Origin: Synechococcus sp. 1G10
Lineage (GTDB): Bacteria; Cyanobacteriota; Cyanobacteriia; PCC-6307; Cyanobiaceae
Assembly: GCF_002252625.1 (NCBI RefSeq)
Contig: NZ_NQKW01000014.1
Coordinates: forward strand, 1 to 64,000
Direction of reading: 5' to 3'
Length of the DNA: 64,000 nucleotides
Shown piece after piece: positions 44,862 through 55,453 of the stretch. A program made the position numbers and the translations under genes. The notes below the pieces were generated by a model that saw nothing but the letters and a program-made list of their open reading frames with translations, was not told where the DNA came from and did no database searches. Each line of letters opens with the position of its first letter. The stretch's first letter is position 1.

Positions 44862-47425
44862 CAGCCGGCCCAGTGGCGATAGAACCAGCGCTTGGCCAGC
44901 TCGGCAGAGGCCACGTAGGCCACCAGGATCAAGCCCAGCGGAAGCAGGAACTCCAAGGGCAGGGGCACGAAGCCGAACAGGCGCCCCAGGGACGTCCAGG
45001 GGAGCGGCAGAGTGATGGCCGCCACCGCGATCGTGGCCCCGACCAGCGCTTTGGAGGGATGGCTGTGGAGCAGAGGACCGCGGGTGCGGATCACCAGCAC
45101 GATCGAGGCGGCCGAGAGCACCGATTCCACGAACCAGCCGCTGCGGAACTGGGCGGCGTCGGCGTGAAGGACCCGCAGCAGCACCAGAAAGGTCATGACG
45201 TCGAAGCAGGAGCTCACCAGACCGAAGGTGACCATGAAGCGCTGAATGAAGGGCAGGCTCCAGCGGTGAGGGCTGCTGATCCATTCGGGATCGACCCGAT
45301 CGGAGGCGATGGTCATCTCCGGCAGATCCGTGAGCAGGTTGGTGAGCAGGATCTGCTTGGGCAGCAGCGGCAGGAACGGCAGGGCCAGGGAGGCCATCGC
45401 CATCGAAATCATGTTGCCGAAGTTGGCGCTGGTGGCCATGAACACGTACTTGAGGGTGTTGGCGAACGTGCGCCGCCCTTCACGGATGCCAGCAAGCAGC
45501 ACCGCCAGGTCGGGATCCAGCAACACGATGTCGGCCGCTTCCCGGGCCACGTCCACCGCTCCCTGCACCGAGAGGCCTACATCGGCGGCATGGAGTGCGG
45601 GCGCGTCGTTGATGCCATCGCCCAGGTAGCCCACCACGTGACCGGCCCGACGCAGGGCATGGATCAGGCGTTCCTTTTGGCTGGGCTCGATCTCGGCGAA
45701 CACATCCACCTGCTCGGCCCGCACCGGCAGGGCGGTGTCGGTGAGCAGCTGCATCTGGGCGCCGGTGAGCACTTCCGGGTTCTGCAGACCGGCCTCACGG
45801 CCGACCCGCGCCGCCACCAGGGCGTTGTCGCCGGTGATCATTTTCAGCCGCACCCCCAGACGCCCGAGTTCGGCCACGGTGGCCATTACACCCGGCTGGA
45901 GCGGATCGCTGAGGGCCATCAGGCCAAGAAAGGCCATGCCGGTTTCGTCCGTCCGGCTCACCGCGCGGGGCACCAGAGGTCCAGCGGGGGGCCAGCGCCG
46001 CACCGCCACCGCCAGCACCCGGAACCCCTCAGCGCTCCAGGCGGCGTAGAGACGGCGCAGCTCCGGCTCCACCGCCGTCAGAGGCAGCACCAAGCCATCG
46101 GCGGCTTCAGCCCGGTCGCACACCTCCAGCACCTTGAGGAAGGCGCCCTTGGTGATCAACACCGGGGAGCCATCGGCGCGGGCCAGCACGCTCAGGCGCT
46201 TGCGGCTGAAATCGAAGGGAATCTCATCGAGCTTGGTCCAGGCGGATAAATCAATCGGGGCGCCGCTGCCATCACTGGCACTCGCCGCCTCGCGGATCGC
46301 CGCATCGATAGGGTTGCTGAAACCGGTCTCGAAGTTGGCGTTCACCGCCGCATGCAGCAGCACCGCCGGGTTGGGGCCGCCGTCGACGCCGCAGCTGCGC
46401 TGCACCCGGGCACTGCCTTCGGTGAGGGTGCCGGTCTTGTCGGAGCAGAGGATCTCCATGCTGCCGAAGCTTTCGATCGACGAGAGCCGCTTGACGATCA
46501 CCCGCTTCGCCGCCATGCGCCGAGCACCCTGGGCCAGGTTCACCGAAATGATCGCCGGCAACAGCTGGGGCGTGAGCCCCACGCCAAGGGCCAGGGCGAA
46601 CAGGAACGAATCCACCAGCGGCCGCCGCAGAAACACATTGACGGCGAAGATCGTGATCACCAGCAGCAGCGTGATCTCCAGCAGCAGCGCCCCGAAGCGG
46701 CGCACGCCGCGCTCGAAGTCGGTTTCGGATCTGCGCAGACGCAAGCGATCAGCGATCGAAGCGAACTGGGTGGACACTCCGGTGCGCACCACCAGCGCCA
46801 GACCGCTGCCGCTCACCACATGGGTACCGAGGAACAGGGCGTTGATGCGCTTCGCCAGCGGCACGTCAGCGGCCACCGCCAGCGGGTGCTTGCTCACCGG
46901 AAAGCTCTCACCGGTGAGGGCCGCCTCGTTCACACTCAGATCGGTTTCCTCGATCAGGCGGCAGTCAGCCGGGATGGCGGCCCCGGCAGAGAGCACCAGC
47001 AAATCGCCCGGCACCACCTCTGCCACCGGGATGGGCTGGTCGAGGCCATCGCGGCGCAACACGGCAGTGGTTTGAACAGTTTTGAGCAGCTGGGCCACCG
47101 CCCCGGCGGCACCGTTCTCCTGCCAGAAGCCCAGCAGGCCGCTGATCAACACAATCACCAGGATGATCAAGCCGTCGGTGGGCGAATCGAGCAGGAACGA
47201 GAGCAGCGCTGCCCCGCTCAGGATCAGGATGATCGGGCTGGTGAACTGGCGCAGCAGCAAGCGCAGCGCCCCACCCCGCGCCGGAGGTGCCAGCCCATTG
47301 GGGCCGTGCACCAGCAAGCGCCGGGAAGCCTCGGCGCTGCTCAGGCCCGCTTCGCTGCAGCTCAGGTCTGCCAGCAGCTCGGGGAGAGGAACGCTCCAGA
47401 AGGTGGCTGGAGTAGCGGGTGGCAT
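44861..47425 (-). CDS. mgtA: P-type ATPase, magnesium-import (P3B, MgtA) type
   Basis: The protein has 854 residues. P-ATPase hallmarks: TGES in the actuator domain (about residue 166), the phosphorylated ILCSDKTGTLTEGS (about 327), KMITGDNALVAARVG, and GDGINDAPALHAADVGLSVQGAVDVAREAADIVLLD. The C-terminal membrane region with LLTNLLTDLPEMTIASDRVDPEW is characteristic of MgtA/MgtB proteins. It imports Mg2+ using ATP. The N-terminus MPPATPATFWSVPLPELL has the usual cytoplasmic domain. It is the first gene of a two-gene unit with the SbmA-like transporter. Confidence 0.92.
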   Translation of the reverse strand: MPPATPATFWSVPLPELLADLSCSEAGLSSAEASRRLLVHGPNGLAPPARGGALRLLLRQFTSPIILILSGAALLSFLLDSPTDGLIILVIVLISGLLGFWQENGAAGAVAQLLKTVQTTAVLRRDGLDQPIPVAEVVPGDLLVLSAGAAIPADCRLIEETDLSVNEAALTGESFPVSKHPLAVAADVPLAKRINALFLGTHVVSGSGLALVVRTGVSTQFASIADRLRLRRSETDFERGVRRFGALLLEITLLLVITIFAVNVFLRRPLVDSFLFALALGVGLTPQLLPAIISVNLAQGARRMAAKRVIVKRLSSIESFGSMEILCSDKTGTLTEGSARVQRSCGVDGGPNPAVLLHAAVNANFETGFSNPIDAAIREAASASDGSGAPIDLSAWTKLDEIPFDFSRKRLSVLARADGSPVLITKGAFLKVLEVCDRAEAADGLVLPLTAVEPELRRLYAAWSAEGFRVLAVAVRRWPPAGPLVPRAVSRTDETGMAFLGLMALSDPLQPGVMATVAELGRLGVRLKMITGDNALVAARVGREAGLQNPEVLTGAQMQLLTDTALPVRAEQVDVFAEIEPSQKERLIHALRRAGHVVGYLGDGINDAPALHAADVGLSVQGAVDVAREAADIVLLDPDLAVLLAGIREGRRTFANTLKYVFMATSANFGNMISMAMASLALPFLPLLPKQILLTNLLTDLPEMTIASDRVDPEWISSPHRWSLPFIQRFMVTFGLVSSCFDVMTFLVLLRVLHADAAQFRSGWFVESVLSAASIVLVIRTRGPLLHSHPSKALVGATIAVAAITLPLPWTSLGRLFGFVPLPLEFLLPLGLILVAYVASAELAKRWFYRHWAG

Positions 47426-47954
47426 GGGGGACTGCCGGAGTGCTTCAGGCTCGCCGGACTACCAGCCCAGGAATGGGGCACATTGGGAAAACGCGGCGAT
47501 CTGACATGCCAACCACGGCCCCAATGGGCTGGAGCCGGAGGTGCGGACAGGTGAAACGATTGGCGGAATCGTCCTTTGACAAGCTTGGAGACAACAGCGT
47601 CAAGACCACGATGATCCACACCTATGCACCGATTCATTCCCTTTGTGAATGATCAACCCAGTGACCCTTCTGTAGCCCATAGAACATCTGGTTCTCGGAC
47701 CCGCCTAAGCTCCATCGCTCATTGGCCAATACCGACAACCTCCCTATGCTGGAACAGCTCTGAGCTACGAGACCATAGGCTTGAAGGTGTCTTATGCAGC
47801 CATAGAGCCTGGGCAATGGGTGGATACCGGACCCGCCTAAATACTGTTATACAGATGATCAATGGGGCGAAGTCTCCATTTCGAAATATGATGCATGTTT
47901 CCCTGTGTTACAGTGAACATAGCAATCATTCGGAAACCCAAGGAGCAGCAGCGG
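47426..47954. repeat. Long non-coding stretch with 13-bp direct repeats at the island boundary
   Basis: This 529-base stretch before the helicase gene has no convincing gene. CGGACCCGCCTAA occurs at 47696-47708 and again at 47828-47840. Each copy is preceded by a related CATAGA-containing segment, so the repeat unit may be longer but degenerate. Between the copies, CCTATG and CATAGG can pair around AGCTCTGAGCT, suggesting a structured element. The region marks the change from GC-rich core genes to the accessory island and probably holds the helicase promoter. Confidence 0.5.
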
Positions 47955-50900
47955 ATGGCGTTCACATCAAAGGATGTCAACAGCTACCTTCTGCCCACCC
48001 TTGAGGGGTTTCGCAACAAACTTCTGGATTTGACGTCCAGGAATAATCTTCTCAACCTTTCGCTCACGAGCTCGAGATCAGCAAGGCTGATGCGCTTTGT
48101 TGCTTGTGACCCTCAAGCAGTTCTGAACACTCTCTGCTCAGGTTCCACACTCGAACTCAAGCCGCTTCCCGATCCTCCAGAAGAGGAAGAGAAAAAGCTG
48201 GAAGGAGACGACTTCAAGGCTGCTCTTGATCGGGCTCGGGAGCAGGATCCCCTCTATCAGCAGGTTCTTGCCGACAGTTCGGGTGACAAGAACTTCAGTC
48301 CAGCGTTGGCCCAGGCAGAAGATCGACTGCGTTCCAAGGTGAGAGAAGAGTTTGAGCAAGGAGGCAAAAGCAGTGCGACGAAGAATTTGGTCAAATGGGC
48401 AGAGAAGCAAGGAATCAATCCCAGTTACGACCTGTCCTTCTCAAAAACGTCTCCTCCTAGCAAAAACGGTACGTTACAAGTGTTGCTCTTGGCGCAACGC
48501 CTGGAACGCCTGGCAGAGGGCTTGCGAAAGAACGCACGCAGTTCGATCGAAGAAACGGGAAACAACATCCTCTACCTGGCCTTTGGTTGCCTGGAGTGGT
48601 CGGAGAAGAACAAGTCGTTTTTTGCTCCCCTGATTCTGTTACCCGTCGAACTGATCAAATCCTCCACCCGTGGAGGAGCCAAGAGCTTCTCCTTGAGGGG
48701 GACAGAAGATGCTCCTGTTGGCAATATCACGTTGAAGGAACGCTTGCGGCGTGACTTTTTAATTGATTTCCCGCTGCCGAACCTGACTGAGGACGGTGGG
48801 GACTTGAAGGCTTACTTCGAACAGGTTGCTAGTACTGTTGCCGAGGTGGAAGGCTGGGCAGTACGCCCAAACCTGAATCTTGCCCTGCTGAATTTCAGTG
48901 GCCTGGGTCTCTATGAGGATCTTGATCCCCAGATCGTCCAATCATCAGTGCTGGTGAAGCAATTGCTGGCCGCAGAGCTGACGGCAGAAGAGCAAGGCCA
49001 TGAGGCTGAGATTGTAGCAGAGGACGTCCATGTGGATCAACCCTCGATTGCTCAAAAGGTTCCGATTTTAATCACCCAAGCCGATGCCAGTCAATTCGCC
49101 AGCATCGCCGATGTGATGGGTGGGCGTTCGATGGTGATTGAGGGCCCTCCAGGCACCGGGAAGAGTCAGACCATTACGAACATCATTGCCAACGCTCTCT
49201 ATGCGGGCAAGCGCGTACTCTTTGTGGCCGAGAAGAAGGTTGCCCTTGATGTGGTCTACACCCGTCTGGCAGAGGCTGGACTCAAACCCTATTGCCTACG
49301 AATTGCTTCTGATAAGACGAACAAGCGAGAGGTCTATGACGAGTTGGGAGAGCGCCTCCTACTGCCTCGACCCAGCCACCCTCGGCGGGATGCTGCCCTA
49401 GGTGAATTCAACCAACTGCGTGACCAGCTTAATACCTTTTCCCAGCTTCTCAACCAAAGCCATGGAGCAGAGGAGGAAAGTCACCAATAGCTCCTTTGGG
49501 CCGAGGTCAAGCTGAAAAAGCAGTTGCTGGCCGCTGGGCTTGACCTAACTGAATTCAAGGTGGACTTACCAGCAGCAACGTCCTATACCCGTCCACAAGT
49601 TGAGCAGGTAGCTCAAGTTCATGCTGAATTGGCCGATCTCGTCTCATCGGTGGATTTCGATGATCTCCTTTTCGCCTTCATGGCCATTGGAGTCCGCCCT
49701 GGGGATCCGCTTGGCCGTGATCAATTGTTTGATCTGACTCAGAGATGGGCTGATGCTTTGAAGGAACTATCGGAACTAATGGGCCAAGGGGAAGACCTAA
49801 CGGGCATATCACTCAAAGATGTACGCCAGCGTGCCCGAGACGACGCGGCAGTCGTTGTGAAGCTTCCCGATCCGCTGCCTATCGAGCAGGAATCACTGCT
49901 GCCCTTGCTTTCCAGCTCTGAGGTTTCCGGCGTCGCTCAGGGTTTGTTTCAGGCTCTAAGGGCGGAGCAAGCCAGTGCAGACAAGCTGTCCTCCAGCTTT
50001 GTTCGGATTCCAGATCCACTACCAGCAACAGCTCAGATCAGTGATTTCGTGGCTCGGTGGAACGGGTGGTCCTTAGGTCAGTTGGCAATGCCGAAGACCG
50101 CCGCTGATCGGGAACTCTTGAGCCAACGCCTTGAACGCTTGGGTGGTCAGGCCGAAGGAGTCCAGGTGGCCTGTGATGCCACGGGTTCTGGCCTCGGGGT
50201 TGATCAGTTCAGCCGTTCCTCCGTGAGTGCCCTTGCTGCAGTTCTGGACCATCTGAACGTTCTGCCTGGCTGGGTGTTGGAGCTGCGAGAAAAACCGATC
50301 TGGAAGGACGATTCCCATCGGTTGCAGGATCTGCTGACCCGCTATACCTCGCTGCAAGAGCAGCGGGAATCGTTGGGCTTGAGCAAGGCACCGTTGCCCA
50401 AAACCTGCTCCACGGCTCAACTGAAGCAAGCCTCCGAAGTTTTCAGGCAGTCTTGCGAGCGAGGAATGGCGGCGCAGCTCCCGAGTTCCTCGGCGGCTAA
50501 GGAGTGGGGCTTAAGGATTTCGGGGGTTCAGGCGTTGTTGGAAAGGATCCACATCGCCGTTGAGCAAGGCATCGCCGGGCACAGCCTGAGCAGCTTCACG
50601 CTTGAGCATCTGCAGGCGTTGCCAACAGTGCTGCGCGGCGTAGCCGCCCTGACTCCCAACGCGGCAATGCATCGGGGTGGCCAGTTTTGGGAGGCACCTT
50701 TGGAGGCCATGGTCTCTACCCTTCAAGCCAAGAATGATTTAGAGCAGACCCGTAGTGAGCTGGAGCGTGATGGCCTGAGCATCCCCACCGATGTCGATGC
50801 CCAGAAGCTGCGGCAGGAGGCTGAGGTCCTGGAAACGAGGAAGGGGCTCCACAAGTTGCTCAGCAGCGTGGCCGGCTCCCACAAGCGAGCATCTGAACTG

Positions 50901-53900
50901 GCTAGGAAACTCGGGATAAAGGAGGAAGCGCAAGGACCGCTTGGCTTGCGGCGGCTTGCTGATTTTCTGGATCAGCAAGCGAGGTATCCAGCCGAGCGTG
51001 AGGCGAAATGGTGTTCAGACGGCCTGAACCTGAGGGAAGCCGTTTCCGTGGCCCAGGAGCTGGCTTCTTACAAGGGTCACATCAGTGGTCAGCCGGCGAC
51101 AGCCGCCTTTCTTGCTCTGGCACGAACCGCATCCGTAACCGATGTCCTGGCGGTGCTGGCGGTGTTTGAAGGAGGCCTGAACGGGGATCTTCAAGCGCTG
51201 GCTACCCATGAGTTGTGGGCAGGCAGGAGCGTTGTGGGTTTGACCTTGGCGGAGCTTCGCAGTCAGCTTCAAACAAATCATAGGGACCAAGAACTGTTGG
51301 AACAGGCGACGCCCTATGCGGCATGGGCCGTGGCTGCAGGCATCAGTGACGGGGCCGAGATGGCGGGTTGGTTCGAGAATGTCTTGCGGTTCCAGGAGCT
51401 GGAGTCCCTCTTCCCCCTTCCTGAGCTTGAGGCCATCGTTGGCCCATCCCCTGATCTACAACGGGTTCAGGAGGTGGTGACGGCAGCAACGACCTACAAG
51501 GGACTGTTGAGTGCCGGCGGATTGGGGAACCTGGACCCCCTGCTTCTTGGCCTTGCCAAGCCTGAACTGGAGCGACTTAGCGGGCTGGTCGGACGCCAGC
51601 TAATGCCTCGCCTGGGACAACTGCTGGCAGAAGAAGAGGCCATCCCAACAGGAGGGGAACAACAACCGATCGGGGCGTTGCTGGCCTCGGTTCAAGAGGC
51701 CATCGCTAGCTATCACCAGCTGCTCAACGACTGGGCAGCCATCGGTCTGCAGGATGGCTTGTCGAGCAGTGCCTTGCTCGAAGCACCTCTGGATCTCGAA
51801 CTCCATAGCCGTCGCCAGGCTGCGGTGATCAGTGCGTCCTCCGATCTACATCAGCAGCTGGGACCTGATCTTGCCGGAACTGCGCCAGAAACGTTGATGG
51901 CTGTGTTGGCCTGGATTGGCCAGCTCCGGGAGCTGCGGCTTCCTTTGGCGATGGAGCAGCGATGCTTGGAGCAGGGATCAGCTCAGTACATCAGTTCGCA
52001 ACGCGCCCGAGGCTCAGATCTGGTCAGCGCAGTCGAGCAAGAGGAGCAGGTAGCCATGCAGTTCGCCGCCGTGGCGGGGTTCAGTCCGCAGTATGTGGGT
52101 GACGAATCAGTGAAGGAGTTGGAGTCATTGCTCCATGAGGAGTTGACCGTCTGGTTGGAGTCGGCCCTTTCCTTAAGGGAAGTCTTTCCGCAGTGGGTTC
52201 GTTTTCATCAATTGATGGAAGCCTTACCAGGCAAAGCAGACCGACGGCTGGTTCAGTCGCTGATGGACAGAAACGTCCAACCCACATACTGGAGCACAAT
52301 CTACTACTGGAATGTAGTGCGCAGCAAATTGGGCGAAATCGCAGACGCCAGTCCTGCTCTCAAGGGTCTTCAAGCTGTTGATCAGGTAAACCGACGCAAC
52401 CGATTTCACCAAACGGAAGAGCAGCTCATGCAACTCGATCGCGCTGAAGTGATTGCAAAGATTCACCGCGATCGCTACGAGCTACCGAGTGGCATTAACC
52501 AGGGCCGAAGAGGTGAGTTCACAGAGTTGGGATTGCTTGATAACGAAACCAACAAGCAAAAACGGCACCGTCCTCTGCGTCACCTCTTCCACTACTCCGG
52601 AAATGCTCTGCGGGGCTTGAAACCCTGCTGGATGATGTCACCCTCCACCGTGGCCTCTTTGGTGCCGCGGGAAGCGATCGAACAGTTCGATCTGGTGATT
52701 GTGGACGAGGCCTCTCAGATGCCACCAGAACGAGCCTTTGGGATGATCAGCCGCGCTAAGCAATGCGTCGTGGTTGGTGATCCCAAGCAGCTGCCGCCAA
52801 CCAGCTTTTTTCAGCGCAGCTCCTCTTCAGAGGAGACTGAAGAGACAGAAGAGGTGGATACAGAGGCCCTTGATGAGGAATCCATCCTCGATCTCTGCAC
52901 CAAAAGTTTCAAGCCGGTGAGGAGACTTAAGTGGCACTACCGCTCTCGCCATGGCAGTCTGATTGCCTTCTCGAATCGTCAGTTTTACAACAACCAGCTG
53001 GTTGTCTTCCCCTCCTGTGATCGGGACTTTGCCATCAACCGTCACCTGGTGGAAGCCCCACGCTATGTGAGGAGCATCAACCTGCCGGAAGTGACCCTGT
53101 TGTGTGACGTGGTGCTGGAGCAGTTGGAGCTGCACCCAGAACGCACTTTGGGGGTGGTGGCCATGAATGAGTCCCAGGCCGAAGAGATTGCCGAGCAACT
53201 GGAGACGCTGTCCATTCACCACGAAGAATTGCGCAGACGCCTTGACCTGACTGACAGCAGCGAAGAGCTGTTCGTCAAGGCGCTTGAAAAGGTGCAGGGT
53301 GACGAACGCGACACCATCGTCATTTCAACCACCTATGGCCCGGCGGAGCCGGGTGGTCCATTAGCGATGCGTTTTGGACCAATCAACCAGGGCGGTGGAC
53401 ACCGGCGCCTGAACGTGCTGTTCACCCGTGCCAAGCACGGCATTGAACTAGTCACTTCCATGGAGTCCAGCCAAATCCACCCCACGGCCACCTCCAGTCT
53501 TGGTGTACATGCCCTGAAGGATTACCTAAAGTATGTGGAAACCAGGAGTCTGGATACGGGCCGCCAAACTGGTAGACCACCTGACAGCGATTTCGAGATC
53601 GTGGTTGCCGAGGCTCTTGAACGCAATGGCTATCAGGTCGAATGCCAGGTGGGAGTTGCAAACTACTTTATCGATCTAGCCGTAGTTAATCCGAAGCAGA
53701 CGGATCTCTATCTACTGGGGGTGGAATGTGATGGAGCCACCTATCACTCGGCCCGGGCCGCTCGTGATCGCGATAAGTACAGGCAGTCAGTTCTGGAAAA
53801 TCTTGGCTGGGAGATATACCGGATCTGGTCAACTGATTGGTTCGAGAATTCTGAGGCTGAGACCAGGAAACTGGTAGATCATCTCAAGAGCATAAGCGGC

Positions 53901-53909
53901 AGGCAGTAG
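47955..53909 (+). pseudogene. DUF4011-type SF1 helicase/nuclease, split by in-frame TAG
   Basis: One frame runs from ATG 47955 (AAGGAG ribosome site 10 bases upstream) to 53909, with a single TAG at 49488-49490 (codon 512). Before it: a DUF4011-like start (FRNKLLDLTSRNNLLNLSL) and Walker A VIEGPPGTGKSQTITNI. After it: a long helical insertion, helicase motif II VDEASQMPPERAFGM, VVVGDPKQLPPTSFF, RRLKWHYRSRHGSLIAFSN, motif VI RLNVLFTRAKH, and a C-terminal PD-(D/E)XK/Vsr-like domain (DSDFEIVVAEALERNGYQV...GVECDGATYHSA...RDKYRQSVLENLGWEIYRIWS). The family is widespread in defence-type islands. Coding quality continues unbroken across the stop, and no start codon with a ribosome site follows it (next ORF start is a TTG at 49524). 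It is a recent nonsense mutation, a readthrough case or a sequencing error. Less GC-rich than flanking genes. Confidence 0.85.
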
Positions 53910-53947
53910 TCTTGTCATTTCTTTTCTCGTAGAGCATTCATCGTCGC

Positions 53948-54142
53948 GTGAGAATATCTAAAATCGTAAGGGGGCAACGGGTGGCTCCTTGCCGAAGTTG
54001 TTCCTATGCAACCAGCGCGATAGCTATTTCTAGAATGATGCAGCCCATATATCGATTCGCTTGGGTCCTAGATAACATACTGCTGATTGCAGCACGAGGC
54101 GCCTTCACTAGAGCTCAAAGCTCCTATAGGCCTACCGCATAA
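53948..54142 (+). CDS. Possible small cassette-encoded protein
   Basis: A 64-codon frame from GTG 53948 reads MRISKIVRGQRVAPCRSCSY and ends with TAA at 54140-54142. That TAA lies inside the R'' box (GCATAAC) of attC site A, the usual layout of integron cassette genes. No ribosome binding site or protein family is visible, so it may be a decayed or chance frame. Confidence 0.3.
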   Translation: MRISKIVRGQRVAPCRSCSYATSAIAISRMMQPIYRFAWVLDNILLIAARGAFTRAQSSYRPTA

Positions 54143-54225
54143 CACCACCATGCACCAGGGCCGCCACCAGACAATCATTTGCTAGATCCAGTGTTCATGC
54201 GGCCTGGTGATGGCGAACGTTAGAC
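54137..54225 (+). other. attC: Integron attC-like recombination site A
   Basis: R'' box GCATAAC at 54137-54143 and R' box GTTAGAC at 54219-54225 (consensus RYYYAAC and GTTRRRY; R'' fits less well than R'). Inside them the left arm CCATGCACCAGGGCCGC matches the reverse complement of the right arm, CCATCACCAGGCCGC, except for two extra G residues. Those are extrahelical bases, the feature integrases use to choose the recombining strand. Unpaired spacers of 4-5 bases lie between box and stem, and a 33-base terminal loop lies between the arms. Length 89 bases. Confidence 0.8.
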
Positions 54226-55392
54226 AGTCCGGAACTGGTGTCGCAAGCCCAGCGCACTACACTTTTCTTGCGCTATTGTCACACAACGGAGATGTGTCAC
54301 TGAGTTCCCACCATGGCGCCAAGGTTTGTTCTCACTGAACACGAAGAGCCTTGGACTGAAGATCAAGTAGGCAGGGCTATTGCTTTTAACTTCCAGCAGG
54401 CAAGACGTGAGATAGAAGCAACTAGAGGAGGTCGCATGTGGTCCGCACTTAGAGAGGTCAAGGATAGTCACTGGATCCTAGATCAGGCGATTGACGACTT
54501 ACTTGAGGGGATTAATCGATTTGCGCATCGAAGTCAATATCAAGACTTCTGGCTTCGTATCAATGAAGATAATCGTGGCGAATACACCAAGAATATCAAG
54601 CGATTTCTGTTTAATGCATCATCAGCATTGGCTGCACTTGTTGACCATACCCGCAACTTTCTCAAGAGTTATCCAGTGCCTGGCGAAGCCGAGGCGAGAC
54701 GCATGGCATTCAAGGAGGACAACTTGCATCGCTTCCTTTTCGACCTGCGAAACTATTCACTTCACTGGAAACCTGCGCAAGCAAACTGGAATGTTTCGAT
54801 GGCCGCTGGCAGAACTGGTGAATCTCGCACCGTTGCATTCTTGCTATCGAAGGCTGAATTGTTGGAATGGAGCGGCTGGAAGTCTGAAGCCGTAAAGTTT
54901 TTGGATTCTCAGCCCGAGAAATTTGATGTTCGCGAGCTTTTCATCGAATACCAGTCTCGCGTACGTAAATTCCAGTCATGGCTTCAAACAGCAGCAACAA
55001 TGACGCATTACACTGACCTAAGGCAGTATCTTGAATACAAGAAGTGGCATGAGCGCTTCCATGATTTATGGCAATGGAATGCAGTCGCAGCCTATCGCGG
55101 AATGAAGAGGGATCCCTATGAGCTCCTGCGAGACTACCTGTCACCCCAGGGGATTGAGCATATCTATTCTTTCGAATTAAAATCAGACGAACAAATTAAT
55201 AGACTCATTGATCTTGTAGATATCCATCAAGCCGTGGATGATCCTTTGCGCGCCAAGTTGCAAGAGTTCTTAAGGCAAGCTCCGCACTCCTGCCATGGCG
55301 AAGAAGCTGTCTAACATCAAGATTCACCTGTCACGCCACCTGGTAAGTCCTTCAGGATCACCTGAGTTCTTGCGTGCAGGTAATCTTGAGCG
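54220..55392 (+). mobile_element. Integron-type gene cassette (single gene)
   Basis: The DNA between the G^TTRRRY crossover points of attC sites A and B is 1173 bases and contains one gene in the standard orientation (gene start just after the upstream R', stop codon inside the R'' of its own attC). Its base composition is poorer in G+C than the core genes. No intI gene or attI site is visible in the window, so this looks like part of a CALIN (cluster of attC sites lacking an integrase) or the edge of a larger array. Confidence 0.75.
54313..55314 (+). CDS. Cassette-encoded protein with HEPN-like motif, unknown function
   Basis: The protein has 333 residues (ATG 54313; no clear ribosome site), apparently all-helical, with no membrane segment. 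Residues 93-151 read KNIKRFLFNASSALAALVDH, later FKEDNLHRFLFDLRNYSLHW. The RNYSLH at 146-151 is R-N-x3-H, the Rx4-6H catalytic motif of HEPN RNases, following a hydrophobic helix as in that fold. The assignment is by motif and helix pattern only. The second half is rich in aromatic and charged residues (KFQSWLQTAATMTHYTDLRQYLEYKKWHERFHDLW). The TAA stop (55312-55314) is inside the R'' box of attC site B. Such cassette genes are often of unknown or defence-related function. Confidence 0.75.
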   Translation: MAPRFVLTEHEEPWTEDQVGRAIAFNFQQARREIEATRGGRMWSALREVKDSHWILDQAIDDLLEGINRFAHRSQYQDFWLRINEDNRGEYTKNIKRFLFNASSALAALVDHTRNFLKSYPVPGEAEARRMAFKEDNLHRFLFDLRNYSLHWKPAQANWNVSMAAGRTGESRTVAFLLSKAELLEWSGWKSEAVKFLDSQPEKFDVRELFIEYQSRVRKFQSWLQTAATMTHYTDLRQYLEYKKWHERFHDLWQWNAVAAYRGMKRDPYELLRDYLSPQGIEHIYSFELKSDEQINRLIDLVDIHQAVDDPLRAKLQEFLRQAPHSCHGEEAV

Positions 55393-55398
55393 TTAGAC
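55309..55398 (+). other. attC: Integron attC recombination site B
   Basis: R'' GTCTAAC (55309-55315) and R' GTTAGAC (55392-55398) are exact reverse complements and match the consensus. The left arm CAAGATTCACCTG (55318-55330) pairs with CAGGTAATCTTG (55377-55388) except for one extra C. The stem continues as CACGC/GCGTG after an extra T, giving 17 pairs with two extrahelical bases on one arm. Short unpaired spacers separate boxes and stem, and a 35-base loop closes it. The 90-base site is directly at the end of the cassette gene. This is the better of the two sites. Confidence 0.88.
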
Positions 55399-55453
55399 CC
55401 CATAAAATATGCGAATCTCCATTCTCTGAAATTCAGTCCCTAGCAAGTCAGCT

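Larger units (their letters stand above)
53910..54312. other. Gap between helicase and cassette gene, holding attC site A
   Basis: These 403 bases hold no strong gene. They contain a weak 64-codon frame (53948-54142) and an attC-like site (54137-54225). Composition is AT-richer than the genome core. Confidence 0.5.

Noticed and set aside
44862-45284. N-terminal extension of the SbmA-like ABC gene to 45284
   Set aside because: The extension overlaps the MgtA gene on the same strand in another frame and lacks ABC features; the ATG at 44861 is coupled to the mgtA stop.
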